A stretch of 64,000 nt of DNA from contig ONEF01000003.1 in the NCBI GenBank assembly GCA_900316795.1, positions 62,001 to 126,000 of the forward strand. The letters run 5' to 3'. The position numbers and the translations under genes are program-made. The notes beneath the pieces are model-generated. The model saw nothing but the letters and a program-made list of their open reading frames with translations, had not been told where the DNA came from and did not search any database. Below are positions 1-9,356 of the stretch, one piece after another. Source of the stretch: an uncultured Bacteroidales bacterium (GTDB taxonomy: Bacteria > Bacteroidota > Bacteroidia > Bacteroidales > UBA932). Every line of letters begins with the position of its first letter. Position 1 is the stretch's first letter.

Positions 1-1
1 G

Positions 2-2641
2 TTCACCATATCCGTCTATCCGGTCATCAGAAGGGCGGAAACTGAAGTCGATGAGGAAATGGCGGACTTTGACCTGGATGACTCAGGTTATCACGATGAC
101 CCTACAATCCTCTACGGACAGAACGACGTGTTCAACAACCAGGCCGGATACAACTTCTCGTCAGTAAGATTCAAGCCAAGAGGCTTCAACAGCGAGGCCC
201 AGGACGTCCATCTGGCAGGAATAAAGATGAACGACGCCATAACAGGCTATTCACCGTTCTCCCTGTGGAGCGGATTGAATGAAGCCACCAGAACCAAATA
301 TTCTGTCAATGGAGCCGATGTTTCCGACTATGGCTTCGGAGGTTACAACGGTCTTACCAACATCCCCGCAAACGCTTCCAATGTACGCAAGGGATGGAGG
401 GGAAGCGTAATGACCAACAGCAGCCTCTACAGGATGAGACTGATGCTCACATACGCTTCCGGAGTTCTGGACAACGGCTGGGCATACGCGTTCAGCGTTT
501 CTGCAAGACTTGGAGGAAACGACTGGATCAACGGGGTTTATTACCGCTCATTCGGCTACTATGGCAGTGTTGAAAAAAGTTTTGGCAAATCTCACAAACT
601 TGGTTTCACGTTCCTTGGCACTCCGGGAAGGAGAGGTGCCCAGAACGCTTCTACCCAGGAAGTGTATGACCTGATGGGAGACAACCTCTACAACTCCAAC
701 TGGGGCTACCAGAACGGCAAGAGAAGAAATGCAAGAGAAAGAAGGACCCATGAGCCTATCGCCATACTGAAGTACGACTATACTCCAAATGACAACTTCA
801 AGGCTTCCCTGACAACTCTCTACAGGTTCGGAAAGAACGGATATACCGCTATGGATTGGTACGATGCCGCCGACCCGAGACCTGACTACTACCGTAACCT
901 GCCTTCTTATTTCTGGATGGAGAACACAGACTACAACCGTCTGAACTATCAGAAATACCTCTGGGCAAAAGACTCCTGGGAACAGAATGTGAAGAACATC
1001 GCCCACATAGACTGGGACAGGCTGATAAATGTCAACAAGACAAGTGTTACCGCCAGTGGACTGAGATCGAAATATGTCCTTGAAGAGAGGAGAGTTGACC
1101 AGAAAGACCTCAACTTCGGAGGCAACATGAGGTGGAGAGCCTTCAGATGGTGGACAATTACCGCCGGAGCCAGCTACAAATGGAACAAGACCGAAAACTA
1201 CAAGAGGCTGGCTGACCTTCTTGGAGGAGAGTACTTTGTGAACATAGACAACTTTGCGGAAAGAGACTATGCCGCCAACGAGGCCCTTATCCAGAACGAT
1301 TTGAACTACTTCTTCAAGCACGGACAAGCCCAGGTGCTCCATCGCGGAGACAAATATGGTTACGATTACAACGCCAACGTCCGCAACGCAACAGGCTGGA
1401 TGACATGGTCTTTCCGCTACCGCGGATTCAGGGCAGACCTGGCAGGAGAGGTGGAAAACACCAGATTCTGGAGAACCGGAAAATACCGCAAAGGACTCTT
1501 CGCCGGATTGAATGAAGACGGTTCGGAGATCATCTACAAAGGAGAGCTTATCACAAGGTACGGGCCGGACAAGAAGCCTATAACTTCATACGGCAACAGC
1601 GAAAAACTGGACTTCACCACTTACTCCGCAAAAGCTATCCTGAGCTACAGCCTTCTCGGCGGACACCGGTTCTCTGTCAGCGGAGGCTATTTCACTGAAG
1701 CTCCTCTGTTCAACAAGGCTTTCATATCGCCGAGAACAAGGAATACGGTCATACCTCATCTGGACAAGACAAAGATCACCTCGGCGGATGTGACATACTC
1801 CCTGAACAACAACCACGTGAATTTCAGACTCACAGGATTTTATGCCACACTCAAGGACCAGTCGGACCTGATGAGCCTCTATGACGACAGCCAGAATTCC
1901 TTCACCAACTTTGCAATGAGCGGCATTGACGAAAGGCATATCGGAGTGGAAATGGGATTCAAGGCCCCTATCCTTATCAGAGGGTTGTTCCTTGTAGGAG
2001 CTTGCAGTTATGGAGAATACATCTATACATCAAATCCGAGAATGACACAGACATTCGACAACACCACTGAGGTCATCCACTCGGACGAGATGATTCCTTA
2101 CTGGATGAGCCACCCGGTCTTCAAGAAAGACGACAGCGGCAACTACATCAAGGATGCTGACGGGAAGTATGTCGTTGACAAATACACGCAGCACTATGTT
2201 CCGTCAACCCCTCAGCTGGCATCCAGCCTCGGGCTTTCCTACAACCGCAACTACTGGTTCCTCGAGGCGAATGTCAACTACTTCGACAAGTCCTATATGG
2301 ACATGAATCCTCTTTACAGGACAGATATGGCGACTGCCGGGCCGGACAAGATAATCACCCCGGGCGAGGTGGAATACATGGCAGCCCAGGAAAAGTTCAA
2401 GAGAGCTTTCGTCGTAAACTTCAGCGTAGGAAAATCCTGGTACATCAGAAGAAAATACCAGTTGGGATTCAACCTAAATGTAAACAACCTTCTGAACAAC
2501 AAGAACATCAAGACTGGAGGATATGAGCAGAGCCGTCTGGTGGACAATACTACAAGCAAGGAACGCTACTACAAGTTCGACTCCAATTATTTCTATATGC
2601 AGGGTTTGAGCTATATGATCAATCTTTATTTCAGATTCTAA
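2..2641 (+). CDS. TonB-dependent outer-membrane receptor, 5' truncated by the window
   Basis: The reading frame is open from base 2, so the signal peptide and the beginning of the plug lie outside the window. The first roughly 100 visible residues look like the end of a TonB plug (SVRFKPRGFNSE, then DVHLAGIKMND). The rest is rich in alternating aromatic and polar residues with Asn/Tyr-rich loops, as expected of a 22-strand outer-membrane barrel, and it ends in Phe (INLYFRF), the usual C-terminal barrel signal. By family knowledge such proteins import a ligand using TonB energy. The substrate cannot be read from sequence. The DUF5689 lipoprotein starts 12 bases downstream and probably shares the transcript. 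No SusD homologue follows, so this is not a standard Sus pair. An ATG at 59 is internal. Confidence 0.9.
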   Translation, partial: FTISVYPVIRRAETEVDEEMADFDLDDSGYHDDPTILYGQNDVFNNQAGYNFSSVRFKPRGFNSEAQDVHLAGIKMNDAITGYSPFSLWSGLNEATRTKYSVNGADVSDYGFGGYNGLTNIPANASNVRKGWRGSVMTNSSLYRMRLMLTYASGVLDNGWAYAFSVSARLGGNDWINGVYYRSFGYYGSVEKSFGKSHKLGFTFLGTPGRRGAQNASTQEVYDLMGDNLYNSNWGYQNGKRRNARERRTHEPIAILKYDYTPNDNFKASLTTLYRFGKNGYTAMDWYDAADPRPDYYRNLPSYFWMENTDYNRLNYQKYLWAKDSWEQNVKNIAHIDWDRLINVNKTSVTASGLRSKYVLEERRVDQKDLNFGGNMRWRAFRWWTITAGASYKWNKTENYKRLADLLGGEYFVNIDNFAERDYAANEALIQNDLNYFFKHGQAQVLHRGDKYGYDYNANVRNATGWMTWSFRYRGFRADLAGEVENTRFWRTGKYRKGLFAGLNEDGSEIIYKGELITRYGPDKKPITSYGNSEKLDFTTYSAKAILSYSLLGGHRFSVSGGYFTEAPLFNKAFISPRTRNTVIPHLDKTKITSADVTYSLNNNHVNFRLTGFYATLKDQSDLMSLYDDSQNSFTNFAMSGIDERHIGVEMGFKAPILIRGLFLVGACSYGEYIYTSNPRMTQTFDNTTEVIHSDEMIPYWMSHPVFKKDDSGNYIKDADGKYVVDKYTQHYVPSTPQLASSLGLSYNRNYWFLEANVNYFDKSYMDMNPLYRTDMATAGPDKIITPGEVEYMAAQEKFKRAFVVNFSVGKSWYIRRKYQLGFNLNVNNLLNNKNIKTGGYEQSRLVDNTTSKERYYKFDSNYFYMQGLSYMINLYFRF

Positions 2642-2653
2642 GGGAGAAAGACT

Positions 2654-3661
2654 ATGAAAAAGATACTGAATATCACAAGTATTTTTGCCGCTGCGGCAAT
2701 TGCACTGTCATCATGCTCTGAGTGGGATCCGGTAGTAAACATCGGATACGACGAGCCTCTTACCGACATTGTTGAAGGCATGAAGGCCAACACTACCATT
2801 GCAGCCGTGAAAGCTCTGTACAAGGGCAAACCTGTGCATATAGAAAAGGACCTTATCATCTCAGGACAAGTAACTTCATCCGACCAGAGCGGAAACATCT
2901 ATCGCTATTTCTATATCCAGGACGAAACCGGAGCAATCGAGATAAAGATCGGCAAAGGTTCCGTCTATAACGAGTATCACCTCGGACAGTGGATATATGT
3001 AAAGCTAGACGGTCTTACCCTCGGTGCATACGAAGGAATGCTCCAGATTGGTCTTGACGACCCTACAGGAGAATATGAAACCACGTACATAGATTTGCAG
3101 AGGCTGATAGACCTGCACATCTTCAAGGGGAAGATGGACACTCCCGTAAAGCCGCTTGTCATCGGCGAAAGCGAACTCCACCTTGCCTCCAATATGGACA
3201 GGCTTGTCACCCTCAAAGGGCTCCAGTACGCAAACGAGGCATTTGCCTTGCTCTATCCGGACCCTTACGGTGACAAGAGCAGCACTTCCAACAGAGTGTT
3301 TCTTTCTGACAAGACCTGGGGCATAAACACTTGGGCGATGTCCAAAAACAAGATGAAAGAGTACCTTGATTCCGGAATCTGGGATGAAGCCAAGACTGCG
3401 GACGGAGGAAAGACGGTAGCCCAGCTCAGGAAGGAAGAAGCCATTGAACCTGTTGCAACTTATGTCAGCCAGTACTTCAAGATGGGCAGTTCAGAAGTCC
3501 AGATACGTACCAGCGGCTACGCCAAATTTGCCGACATAAAACTTGATGAAGGGATTCTCAACGGCAGCAAAAAGATCAATGTTACAGGAATACTTTCAGA
3601 CTACCGTGGAGCCGCCCAGTTTACACTGATTGACCTGGAAGGGGTTGAAGTAGTTGAATAA
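2654..3661 (+). CDS. DUF5689-type surface lipoprotein
   Basis: The 335-residue product starts with a lipoprotein signal peptide (MKKILNITSIFAAAAIALSS followed by Cys at about residue 21). Residues 45-120 contain the pattern typical of DUF5689: an 'AAVKALYKGKPVHIEKDLII' segment, then SGQVTSSDQSGN and YIQDETGAIEIKI, which resembles an OB-fold. A second similar segment near the C-terminus (KINVTGILSDYRGAAQFTLI) suggests another OB-like unit. DUF5689 lipoproteins commonly sit next to TonB receptors, as here, and may act as a surface partner of the receptor. The specific function is not known. The next gene begins about 20 bases downstream. Confidence 0.8.
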   Translation: MKKILNITSIFAAAAIALSSCSEWDPVVNIGYDEPLTDIVEGMKANTTIAAVKALYKGKPVHIEKDLIISGQVTSSDQSGNIYRYFYIQDETGAIEIKIGKGSVYNEYHLGQWIYVKLDGLTLGAYEGMLQIGLDDPTGEYETTYIDLQRLIDLHIFKGKMDTPVKPLVIGESELHLASNMDRLVTLKGLQYANEAFALLYPDPYGDKSSTSNRVFLSDKTWGINTWAMSKNKMKEYLDSGIWDEAKTADGGKTVAQLRKEEAIEPVATYVSQYFKMGSSEVQIRTSGYAKFADIKLDEGILNGSKKINVTGILSDYRGAAQFTLIDLEGVEVVE

Positions 3662-3680
3662 CTGACAATTGACAATAATC

Positions 3681-5699
3681 ATGAAAAAACTTCTAATTTC
3701 AACAGTTTTGCTTATGGCGCTTGTGTCCTGTAAAGACAGTAACCCGTTCTTCACAGAATGGAACACCCCTTACGGAATCCCTCCCTTTGACCAGATAAAG
3801 ACGGAGCATTACATCCCTGCCGTCAAGGAGGGCATAGAGCAGCAGAAAAAAGAACTGGCTGCAATCATAGAAAACACAGAAGCCCCTACGTTCAAGAACA
3901 CAATAGAGGCTTACGAACTCTCCGGCAGCCTGCTTGCAAAGGTAACGGGCGTGCTTTTCAATATTGCCGAAACAGATGCAGACTCTACTCTGAACAAAGT
4001 GGAAGAAGAAGCAAACCAGCTTCTTACAGCCCACAGCGACGAGATTTTCATGAACAAGGATTTCTTCACCAAGGTAAAGGCAGTCTATGAAGCGGACCAG
4101 TCTCACCTGAGCCGCGAGCAGCAGATGGTGCTGAAAAAACTCTTCCAGAGTTTCACCCGCAACGGCGTGGACCTTGAGGGAGAGGCCCAGGAAGAGCTGA
4201 AGCAGATAAACCAGCAGCTCTCCCAGGCCCAGCACAAGTTCGGTGACAACCTCCTTGCCCAAAGCAACGCTTTCAAGGAAGAGTTCGGCATTCCGGTATC
4301 AGCATATTCAGACGAAATGGCAAGTTGCCCGGACAGAGACAGGCGAAAAGCAATGTTCGAAGCCTATTCCAACCGTGCGAACCACGGAGACGAATTTGAC
4401 AACAAAGACATCTGCCTACAGATTCTCCGCCTGAAGGCAAAGAAGGCAAAGCTTCTGGGATTCCCGAACTTTGCAGCATACCAGCTGGACAACAAGATGG
4501 CTCACGATCCACAGACCGTGGACGCTTTCCTGGATGAAGTGATGGCAGCCGCCAACAAGAAATCCAAGGAGGAAGTCTATGATATGCAGAAAATCATGGA
4601 CCAGGATATAAAGGCCGGTCTTCTTCCTGCAGGAAGCAAAATCGAACCTTGGGACTGGTTCTATTATGCGGAAAGAGTAAGGAAAGCCAAATACGACCTT
4701 GACGAGAATCTTACCAAGCCTTACTTCAAGATGGAGAATGTCAGGAAAGGTATATTCTATGCCGCCAACCTTCTCTATGGAATCAATGTGGAACCTATAG
4801 AGAACGCGCCGGTTTACAACCCTGAGGTTGATGTGTTCAAAGTCACCGATGCCGACGGCTCGCTTCTTGGAATCTTCCTCACCGACTATTTCCCGAGAAG
4901 CACCAAGAGAGGCGGAGCATGGATGAACAATTTCCGCGACCAGTACTTTGACAAGAACGGAGTGGAAGTCCGCCCTATCATTGTCAATGTAGCAAATTTC
5001 AACGCTCCGACAGACAGCCTGCCGGCTCTTCTTACCATAGACCAGGTAGAGACCATGTTCCACGAATTCGGGCACGCTCTCCACGGACTACTCACAAAAT
5101 GCCACTATCCGTCTGTAAGCGGTACAAGCGTTTCAAGAGACTTTGTGGAGACATTCTCCCAGTTCAACGAGAACTGGGCCTTCCAGCCTGAGATTCTGGC
5201 TCAGTACGCCAAGCACTACAAGACCGGGGAAGTAATCCCGGATTCTCTGGTAAACAAGATTATCGAGTCACACAAATTCAACCAGGGGTTCATGACCGCA
5301 GAACTCTGTGCCGCATCCATCCTGGACATGAAATGGCACGAACTGGACGAAGAACAGCTCAACGGAATAGACATAGCCAAGTTTGAAGAGAAGGTATGCC
5401 AGGATATGGGCCTTATCAAGGAGATCATACCAAGATACCGTACAACCTATTTCAACCATATATTCAATTCCGGATACAGCGCCGGCTATTACAGCTATCT
5501 CTGGAGTGAAGTGCTTGACAAAGACGCATTTGACTTCTTCGTCAAGATGGGCATCTACAACAAGGATGTAGCAACCAAATTCCGCAAGACCTTCCTGGAA
5601 AGAGGCGGAAGCGAGGAACCGATGGTCCTCTACGAGATGTTCAAGGGCAGCCAGCCGGACCCTAAGGCTATGCTCAGGGCCAGAGGTCTTATAGATTGA
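3681..5699 (+). CDS. dcp: M3-family zinc peptidase (peptidyl-dipeptidase Dcp-like) lipoprotein
   Basis: The 672-residue product is an oligopeptidase of the thimet/Dcp family. The zinc motif HEFGH is at residues 461-465 (bases 5061-5075), followed by the third-ligand region RDFVETFSQFNENW with Glu about residue 490. Length and the helical N-terminal half fit family M3. The start at 3681 is chosen because it gives a lipoprotein signal (MKKLLISTVLLMALVSC). An in-frame TTG at 3669 is less likely. Lipidation suggests attachment to an envelope membrane facing the periplasm, where the enzyme would trim peptides; this is inferred. The gene ends 6 bases from the end of tsaB on the other strand, with no obvious terminator between them. 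Confidence 0.92.
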   Translation: MKKLLISTVLLMALVSCKDSNPFFTEWNTPYGIPPFDQIKTEHYIPAVKEGIEQQKKELAAIIENTEAPTFKNTIEAYELSGSLLAKVTGVLFNIAETDADSTLNKVEEEANQLLTAHSDEIFMNKDFFTKVKAVYEADQSHLSREQQMVLKKLFQSFTRNGVDLEGEAQEELKQINQQLSQAQHKFGDNLLAQSNAFKEEFGIPVSAYSDEMASCPDRDRRKAMFEAYSNRANHGDEFDNKDICLQILRLKAKKAKLLGFPNFAAYQLDNKMAHDPQTVDAFLDEVMAAANKKSKEEVYDMQKIMDQDIKAGLLPAGSKIEPWDWFYYAERVRKAKYDLDENLTKPYFKMENVRKGIFYAANLLYGINVEPIENAPVYNPEVDVFKVTDADGSLLGIFLTDYFPRSTKRGGAWMNNFRDQYFDKNGVEVRPIIVNVANFNAPTDSLPALLTIDQVETMFHEFGHALHGLLTKCHYPSVSGTSVSRDFVETFSQFNENWAFQPEILAQYAKHYKTGEVIPDSLVNKIIESHKFNQGFMTAELCAASILDMKWHELDEEQLNGIDIAKFEEKVCQDMGLIKEIIPRYRTTYFNHIFNSGYSAGYYSYLWSEVLDKDAFDFFVKMGIYNKDVATKFRKTFLERGGSEEPMVLYEMFKGSQPDPKAMLRARGLID

Positions 5700-5705
5700 A
5701 ACTCC

Positions 5706-6422
5706 CTACAATAGCTTTTTCTGCTTCCCGGGGATGTATTCCTTGAGGTAGAAAGGCTGAAAATAAGCAAGATCTGCAAAGCGGCTTTCTTTGAAGGCCG
5801 CTATTGCTTTGTACCTCATTCCGGAAGCGGTCGGGGAAATGTCCAGGAATGTAGCCTTGGATGCGGCCTCGGGACAAGTCTCCTGCAAAAGTTTCCCGAA
5901 CTTTGGGGCACCGCTTCCTGTGAAAAGGACCTTGCCGGTGCTGATCAAATCTCTGAAACTCATTTCATCCAGAATCTTCGCTTCAGCCTTCTGCTCAGAC
6001 AGAAGGTTGCAGGCTCCGTCATAAACGGCTGTATAGACTTCCATCCTTCCGGCATCTATCATAGGAACTATGTGGGTAAAACCGCTTCCGGCCCCAACCT
6101 TATCCAGGGCACACTGCGCAAGGGCGGCAAGAGTGCTCACCCCTATAAGTTTCAGACCTGCCCCGTAAGCTATGCCTTTTGCCAGGGAAACCCCTATCCT
6201 CAGCCCCATATAGCTGCCAGGGCCTTCGCTTACAGCCACGGCACAAAGGCCGGATATGCCAACGCCGCTTTTCTTCAGAACTTCATCCACCATAGGAGCA
6301 AGAGCAGTATCGTGGCTCTTGGCCACATCGCTGAGCAAAAAGCCTTTGCTTTTTCCTTCAAGATCCACTACCTCCACAGAACAGAGGTCAGTGGCAGATT
6401 CTACAAGCAGAATATGATCCAT
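5706..6422 (-). CDS. tsaB: tRNA N6-threonylcarbamoyladenosine biosynthesis protein TsaB
   Basis: The 238-residue product has the ASKHA-type fold of TsaB: N-terminal ILLVESATDLCSVEVV, then SHDTALAPMVDEVL, and the conserved SEGPGSYMGLRIGVSLAKG stretch. TsaB works with TsaD and TsaE to attach threonylcarbamoyl to A37 of ANN-decoding tRNAs. It lacks the TsaD metal-binding histidines, as expected for TsaB. It lies 17 bases downstream of the metallophosphoesterase gene and may be co-transcribed with it. Length is normal for the family. Confidence 0.92.
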   Translation of the reverse strand: MDHILLVESATDLCSVEVVDLEGKSKGFLLSDVAKSHDTALAPMVDEVLKKSGVGISGLCAVAVSEGPGSYMGLRIGVSLAKGIAYGAGLKLIGVSTLAALAQCALDKVGAGSGFTHIVPMIDAGRMEVYTAVYDGACNLLSEQKAEAKILDEMSFRDLISTGKVLFTGSGAPKFGKLLQETCPEAASKATFLDISPTASGMRYKAIAAFKESRFADLAYFQPFYLKEYIPGKQKKLL

Positions 6423-6439
6423 CAGATTTGTTTTTACCG

Positions 6440-8506
6440 TTAATATTCCAGCAAGGCCACTATACCGTCCATAGTGCTGACAAGAAGTTGGTTGTCCCCG
6501 ACAGGCAGAGCGTAGTTCACCAGAGCCTCGCTCATATAATGCTGCCAGGCCACAGAGCCGTCTGAGCAGTTGAGAGCAAAAACGCTGCCCTTTGCCATCG
6601 GGACAAAAAGAAGCCCCTTGCCGTCTTTCCCCACACCTTCCTTGACCGTTATAGGAGAAGGTCCTATTTCATACTCCATCTCCGTAATTGACTGCCAGGC
6701 TGTAACTCCCTTAATATCAAAAGTTAGAATACCACCCTCAGGAATCTCGCCTGAAGATTTCACGGCATCGTCTATCTTGCTTATGGAGTAAGCCCTGACA
6801 GTATCTTTCATGCTCTTTATGTAGTATTCAGCCTTGTCCGGAGAAAGGCCTATTGCCTCCCTCCCGCCGTAAATCCTGCCCAAGAGTTTGCCTGACCTTG
6901 AATCTACGATATAGCTGAACCTGTCGGGAATGACAACAAATATCTTGTTCTCCGATTTTACAGGCCATACCTGTGCCGGAGACATGTTGCGGATGCCCGG
7001 GCTCCTCCAGCTCCACTGGAGCTTGCCGGACTTCGGGTCCAGGGAATAAAGGGTGTTGCCCCAATCGCCGAATACCACCTGCTCGTTGTCCACATAAGGG
7101 CGGGACACCACAAAATCCTTCACATTCCTGAAGCTCCATCTCAGCTTTCCTGACTTAAGGTCAATTGCCCTGAAAATGCCGTCAGAAGATCCTATATAAA
7201 CTATTCCCTTGAAAATGTTGGAGGAGCCAAGAACAGAATTGCCGCAGGTTAACTTCCAACGCAAACGTCCGTTTTCAGGATTCAGACAATAGATATTGTA
7301 GTCTGAACTTCCAATCACTACATTGTTTCCGCTGACGGCAGGGGAAGAAAATATTTTCCCTTTTGTCTTGAACTCCCAGATTCTTTTTCCGCTCACTGCA
7401 TCCAGGCCACAAATCATACCAGCCTCATCAGCAAATATTACAATGTCTCCCTCCTTAACTCCTCCGCTGACGGACGGAAGCATATTGTACCCCTCAGAAG
7501 GAAACACCATCCCCCCCTTTCTGTAAAGGGCCGCGGCACAGCCTATGTCTGCACCGTCCTCGTATCTCCAAACCTCCCTCACCTGAGGGAAACGGCTGTT
7601 GAAGTCATTCTCCGGATGATTGTAAGTGACATTGTCCGGCCAGGCCTTGCCCTGGCTCATCCTTACCGTGTACCAGATTTCCCCAGGATTCTTCTTGCCC
7701 ACTATCTTGTCTCTGAAGGTAATCATGGACCCCTTTATCTCAGCGATTACATATCCTATCTCCTTCTTTGCCGTAACCAGCTGTGAACGTATGATCACTC
7801 CCGGCAGCCCTTCATAGTCTATAGCCTTGTCCACGTGCCAGTGCCCGGAAACCACAAGCTGCGTATTCTTTGTCTTGAGAAGGTCTATGACATTGTCAAA
7901 CTTGAGCAGGGAGCTGTCCAGCGGATAATGGTTTGCAAACACCAGCGGCTGCTCCTTGGGCAGATTCTTTACCTGCTCCTCCAGCCACAGCATGCTTTCT
8001 CTCGGAATAAGGGCCGGAGCCATCCTTATGTTAGGGCCGCAAGGCGTGCCTATGAACTTTATGCCACCTGCCTCAAACTCATATCTCTCGTAGCCGAATA
8101 TCCGGGAAAAGGAGTTGGTGCCGCTTTCGCTCCAGGTATTGTCGTGGTTACCCGGAACGATGAACCAAGGCACTTTCAGATTGTCAAGTATGTCCTTGGC
8201 GCTCTGGAGTTCAGCGTCAGAGCCGAAGTTGGCAATGTCTCCGTTTACTATCACGAACTGGATCTCGGGATTGGCGTTTATGTCTTCCACACACTGCATT
8301 GTGCCCTTCTCGCTTGGAGCTCCGATGCTGATGTGGATGTCGCTCATCAAGGCAAACTTGAGGCTCCCGTCAGCCTTTGCCGGAATCTTAATTCCACTAT
8401 AGGTACCGTCCTTGACCGTAACTTCCGACTTGATTTCCTGTGCAGACAAAACAACTGCAGCCGCTACAAAGGCAGCCACAGTCATAATCAATTTCTTTAT
8501 ATCCAT
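6440..8506 (-). CDS. Exported metallophosphoesterase fused to a PQQ-type beta-propeller
   Basis: The 688-residue product begins with a signal peptide (MDIKKLIMTVAAFVAAAVVL...SAQ). An upstream in-frame ATG at 8542 adds 12 residues and spoils the signal, so 8506 is preferred. The first third carries all calcineurin-like phosphoesterase motifs in order: SDIHIS, NGDIAN, PGNHDN, ANHYP and SGHWHVD. The C-terminal two thirds show repeated propeller blades (GLDAVSGKRIWEFKT, CLNPENGRLRWKLT, AIDLKSGKLRWSFR, SLDPKSGKLQWSWR, ALNCSDGSVAWQH), the PQQ-like repeat. The likely location is the periplasm. The substrate is unknown; the propeller may bind a ligand or the envelope rather than PQQ. Confidence 0.85.
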   Translation of the reverse strand: MDIKKLIMTVAAFVAAAVVLSAQEIKSEVTVKDGTYSGIKIPAKADGSLKFALMSDIHISIGAPSEKGTMQCVEDINANPEIQFVIVNGDIANFGSDAELQSAKDILDNLKVPWFIVPGNHDNTWSESGTNSFSRIFGYERYEFEAGGIKFIGTPCGPNIRMAPALIPRESMLWLEEQVKNLPKEQPLVFANHYPLDSSLLKFDNVIDLLKTKNTQLVVSGHWHVDKAIDYEGLPGVIIRSQLVTAKKEIGYVIAEIKGSMITFRDKIVGKKNPGEIWYTVRMSQGKAWPDNVTYNHPENDFNSRFPQVREVWRYEDGADIGCAAALYRKGGMVFPSEGYNMLPSVSGGVKEGDIVIFADEAGMICGLDAVSGKRIWEFKTKGKIFSSPAVSGNNVVIGSSDYNIYCLNPENGRLRWKLTCGNSVLGSSNIFKGIVYIGSSDGIFRAIDLKSGKLRWSFRNVKDFVVSRPYVDNEQVVFGDWGNTLYSLDPKSGKLQWSWRSPGIRNMSPAQVWPVKSENKIFVVIPDRFSYIVDSRSGKLLGRIYGGREAIGLSPDKAEYYIKSMKDTVRAYSISKIDDAVKSSGEIPEGGILTFDIKGVTAWQSITEMEYEIGPSPITVKEGVGKDGKGLLFVPMAKGSVFALNCSDGSVAWQHYMSEALVNYALPVGDNQLLVSTMDGIVALLEY

Positions 8507-8573
8507 ACTAAATAATCCTTGCTTACTCAATCGGGTATGCAAGTTACGAAAAAAACTGCATGAGACGGCACCG

Positions 8574-9344
8574 TCAGATTACCTCCACGTCAGAGGATTT
8601 TATCCAGCCCTGCCTTCCATCCGCGATTTCCACCTTGTACCAGTTCTGTACGCTCTCCAGAATCTTTACCTTGGTGCCTTCGTGCAGGACGAAAATGCTG
8701 TTTCCTCCTGCTGCCGGAGCGCTCTTGACGCTTCCGATGTTTTCAATCACGATTCCGGTGTCTTCACTCTGGGCGTTCCTTGCAAGAGAAAAGCTGAAAA
8801 GGAAGCAGACAAGGGTATACAAGAAGGCTATCATCGCGATAATGAAAAACAGCTTTCTGGAAGATGTCCTGCGCGAATATCTGTAAAGCAGAAGCAGAAC
8901 AAGTCCCAAAGCCAGGAACACAAGTGAAACTACAGCCCAGACATTTGAAGAAAGGCTGTATTTGACCTTCTGAATCCAGCTGAAAAGGATGAACTGAGGA
9001 ACATTGTCTATCTTGTCCAAAGTTTGTGTCCTGACCAGTTCCAGATTGTGCCTTGCATCTGCATCAGAAGGATCCAGCTTGAGGGCTCTCTCATAGTTGA
9101 GTATGGACTTTCCTATATTGCCCTTGCGGTAGTGGGCGTTGCCCAGATTGTAGAACAGGGAAGGAGAAGCCGCTCCGGAAGAAACCAGCGTCTCGTACTC
9201 TTTTATGGCTCCGTCAAAATCACCCATCGAATAGGCATCTTCAGCGCTTTTCCAGATGGAGGCAAGTCCTCGTGCCTCTTCCTGCGCAGACGATACGGTA
9301 AAGGCTATAACTGAAACTAAAATTGCAGTCAATATCTTTTTCAT
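8574..9344 (-). CDS. batE: BatE: TPR and SH3 membrane protein of the Bat aerotolerance operon
   Basis: The 256-residue product has a signal peptide (MKKILTAILVSVIAFTVSSAQ), then TPR motifs at about residues 30-100 (AEDAYSMGDFDGAIKEYETL, SLFYNLGNAHYRKGNIGKSI). Two membrane segments follow around residues 130-185, and a C-terminal bacterial SH3 domain (GTKVKILESVQNWYKVEIADGRQGWI). This is the standard BatE layout. It is the last gene of the moxR-bat operon, 12 bases after batD. The Bat proteins are thought to form an envelope complex linked to oxygen or oxidative-stress tolerance; their biochemical role remains uncertain. Confidence 0.88.
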   Translation of the reverse strand: MKKILTAILVSVIAFTVSSAQEEARGLASIWKSAEDAYSMGDFDGAIKEYETLVSSGAASPSLFYNLGNAHYRKGNIGKSILNYERALKLDPSDADARHNLELVRTQTLDKIDNVPQFILFSWIQKVKYSLSSNVWAVVSLVFLALGLVLLLLYRYSRRTSSRKLFFIIAMIAFLYTLVCFLFSFSLARNAQSEDTGIVIENIGSVKSAPAAGGNSIFVLHEGTKVKILESVQNWYKVEIADGRQGWIKSSDVEVI

Positions 9345-9356
9345 GTCCGTCTCCTC

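Noticed and set aside
548..1342. 264-residue minus-strand frame inside the TonB receptor
   Set aside because: The opposite strand encodes a clear outer-membrane barrel. The shadow has no recognisable motif, signal or upstream promoter.
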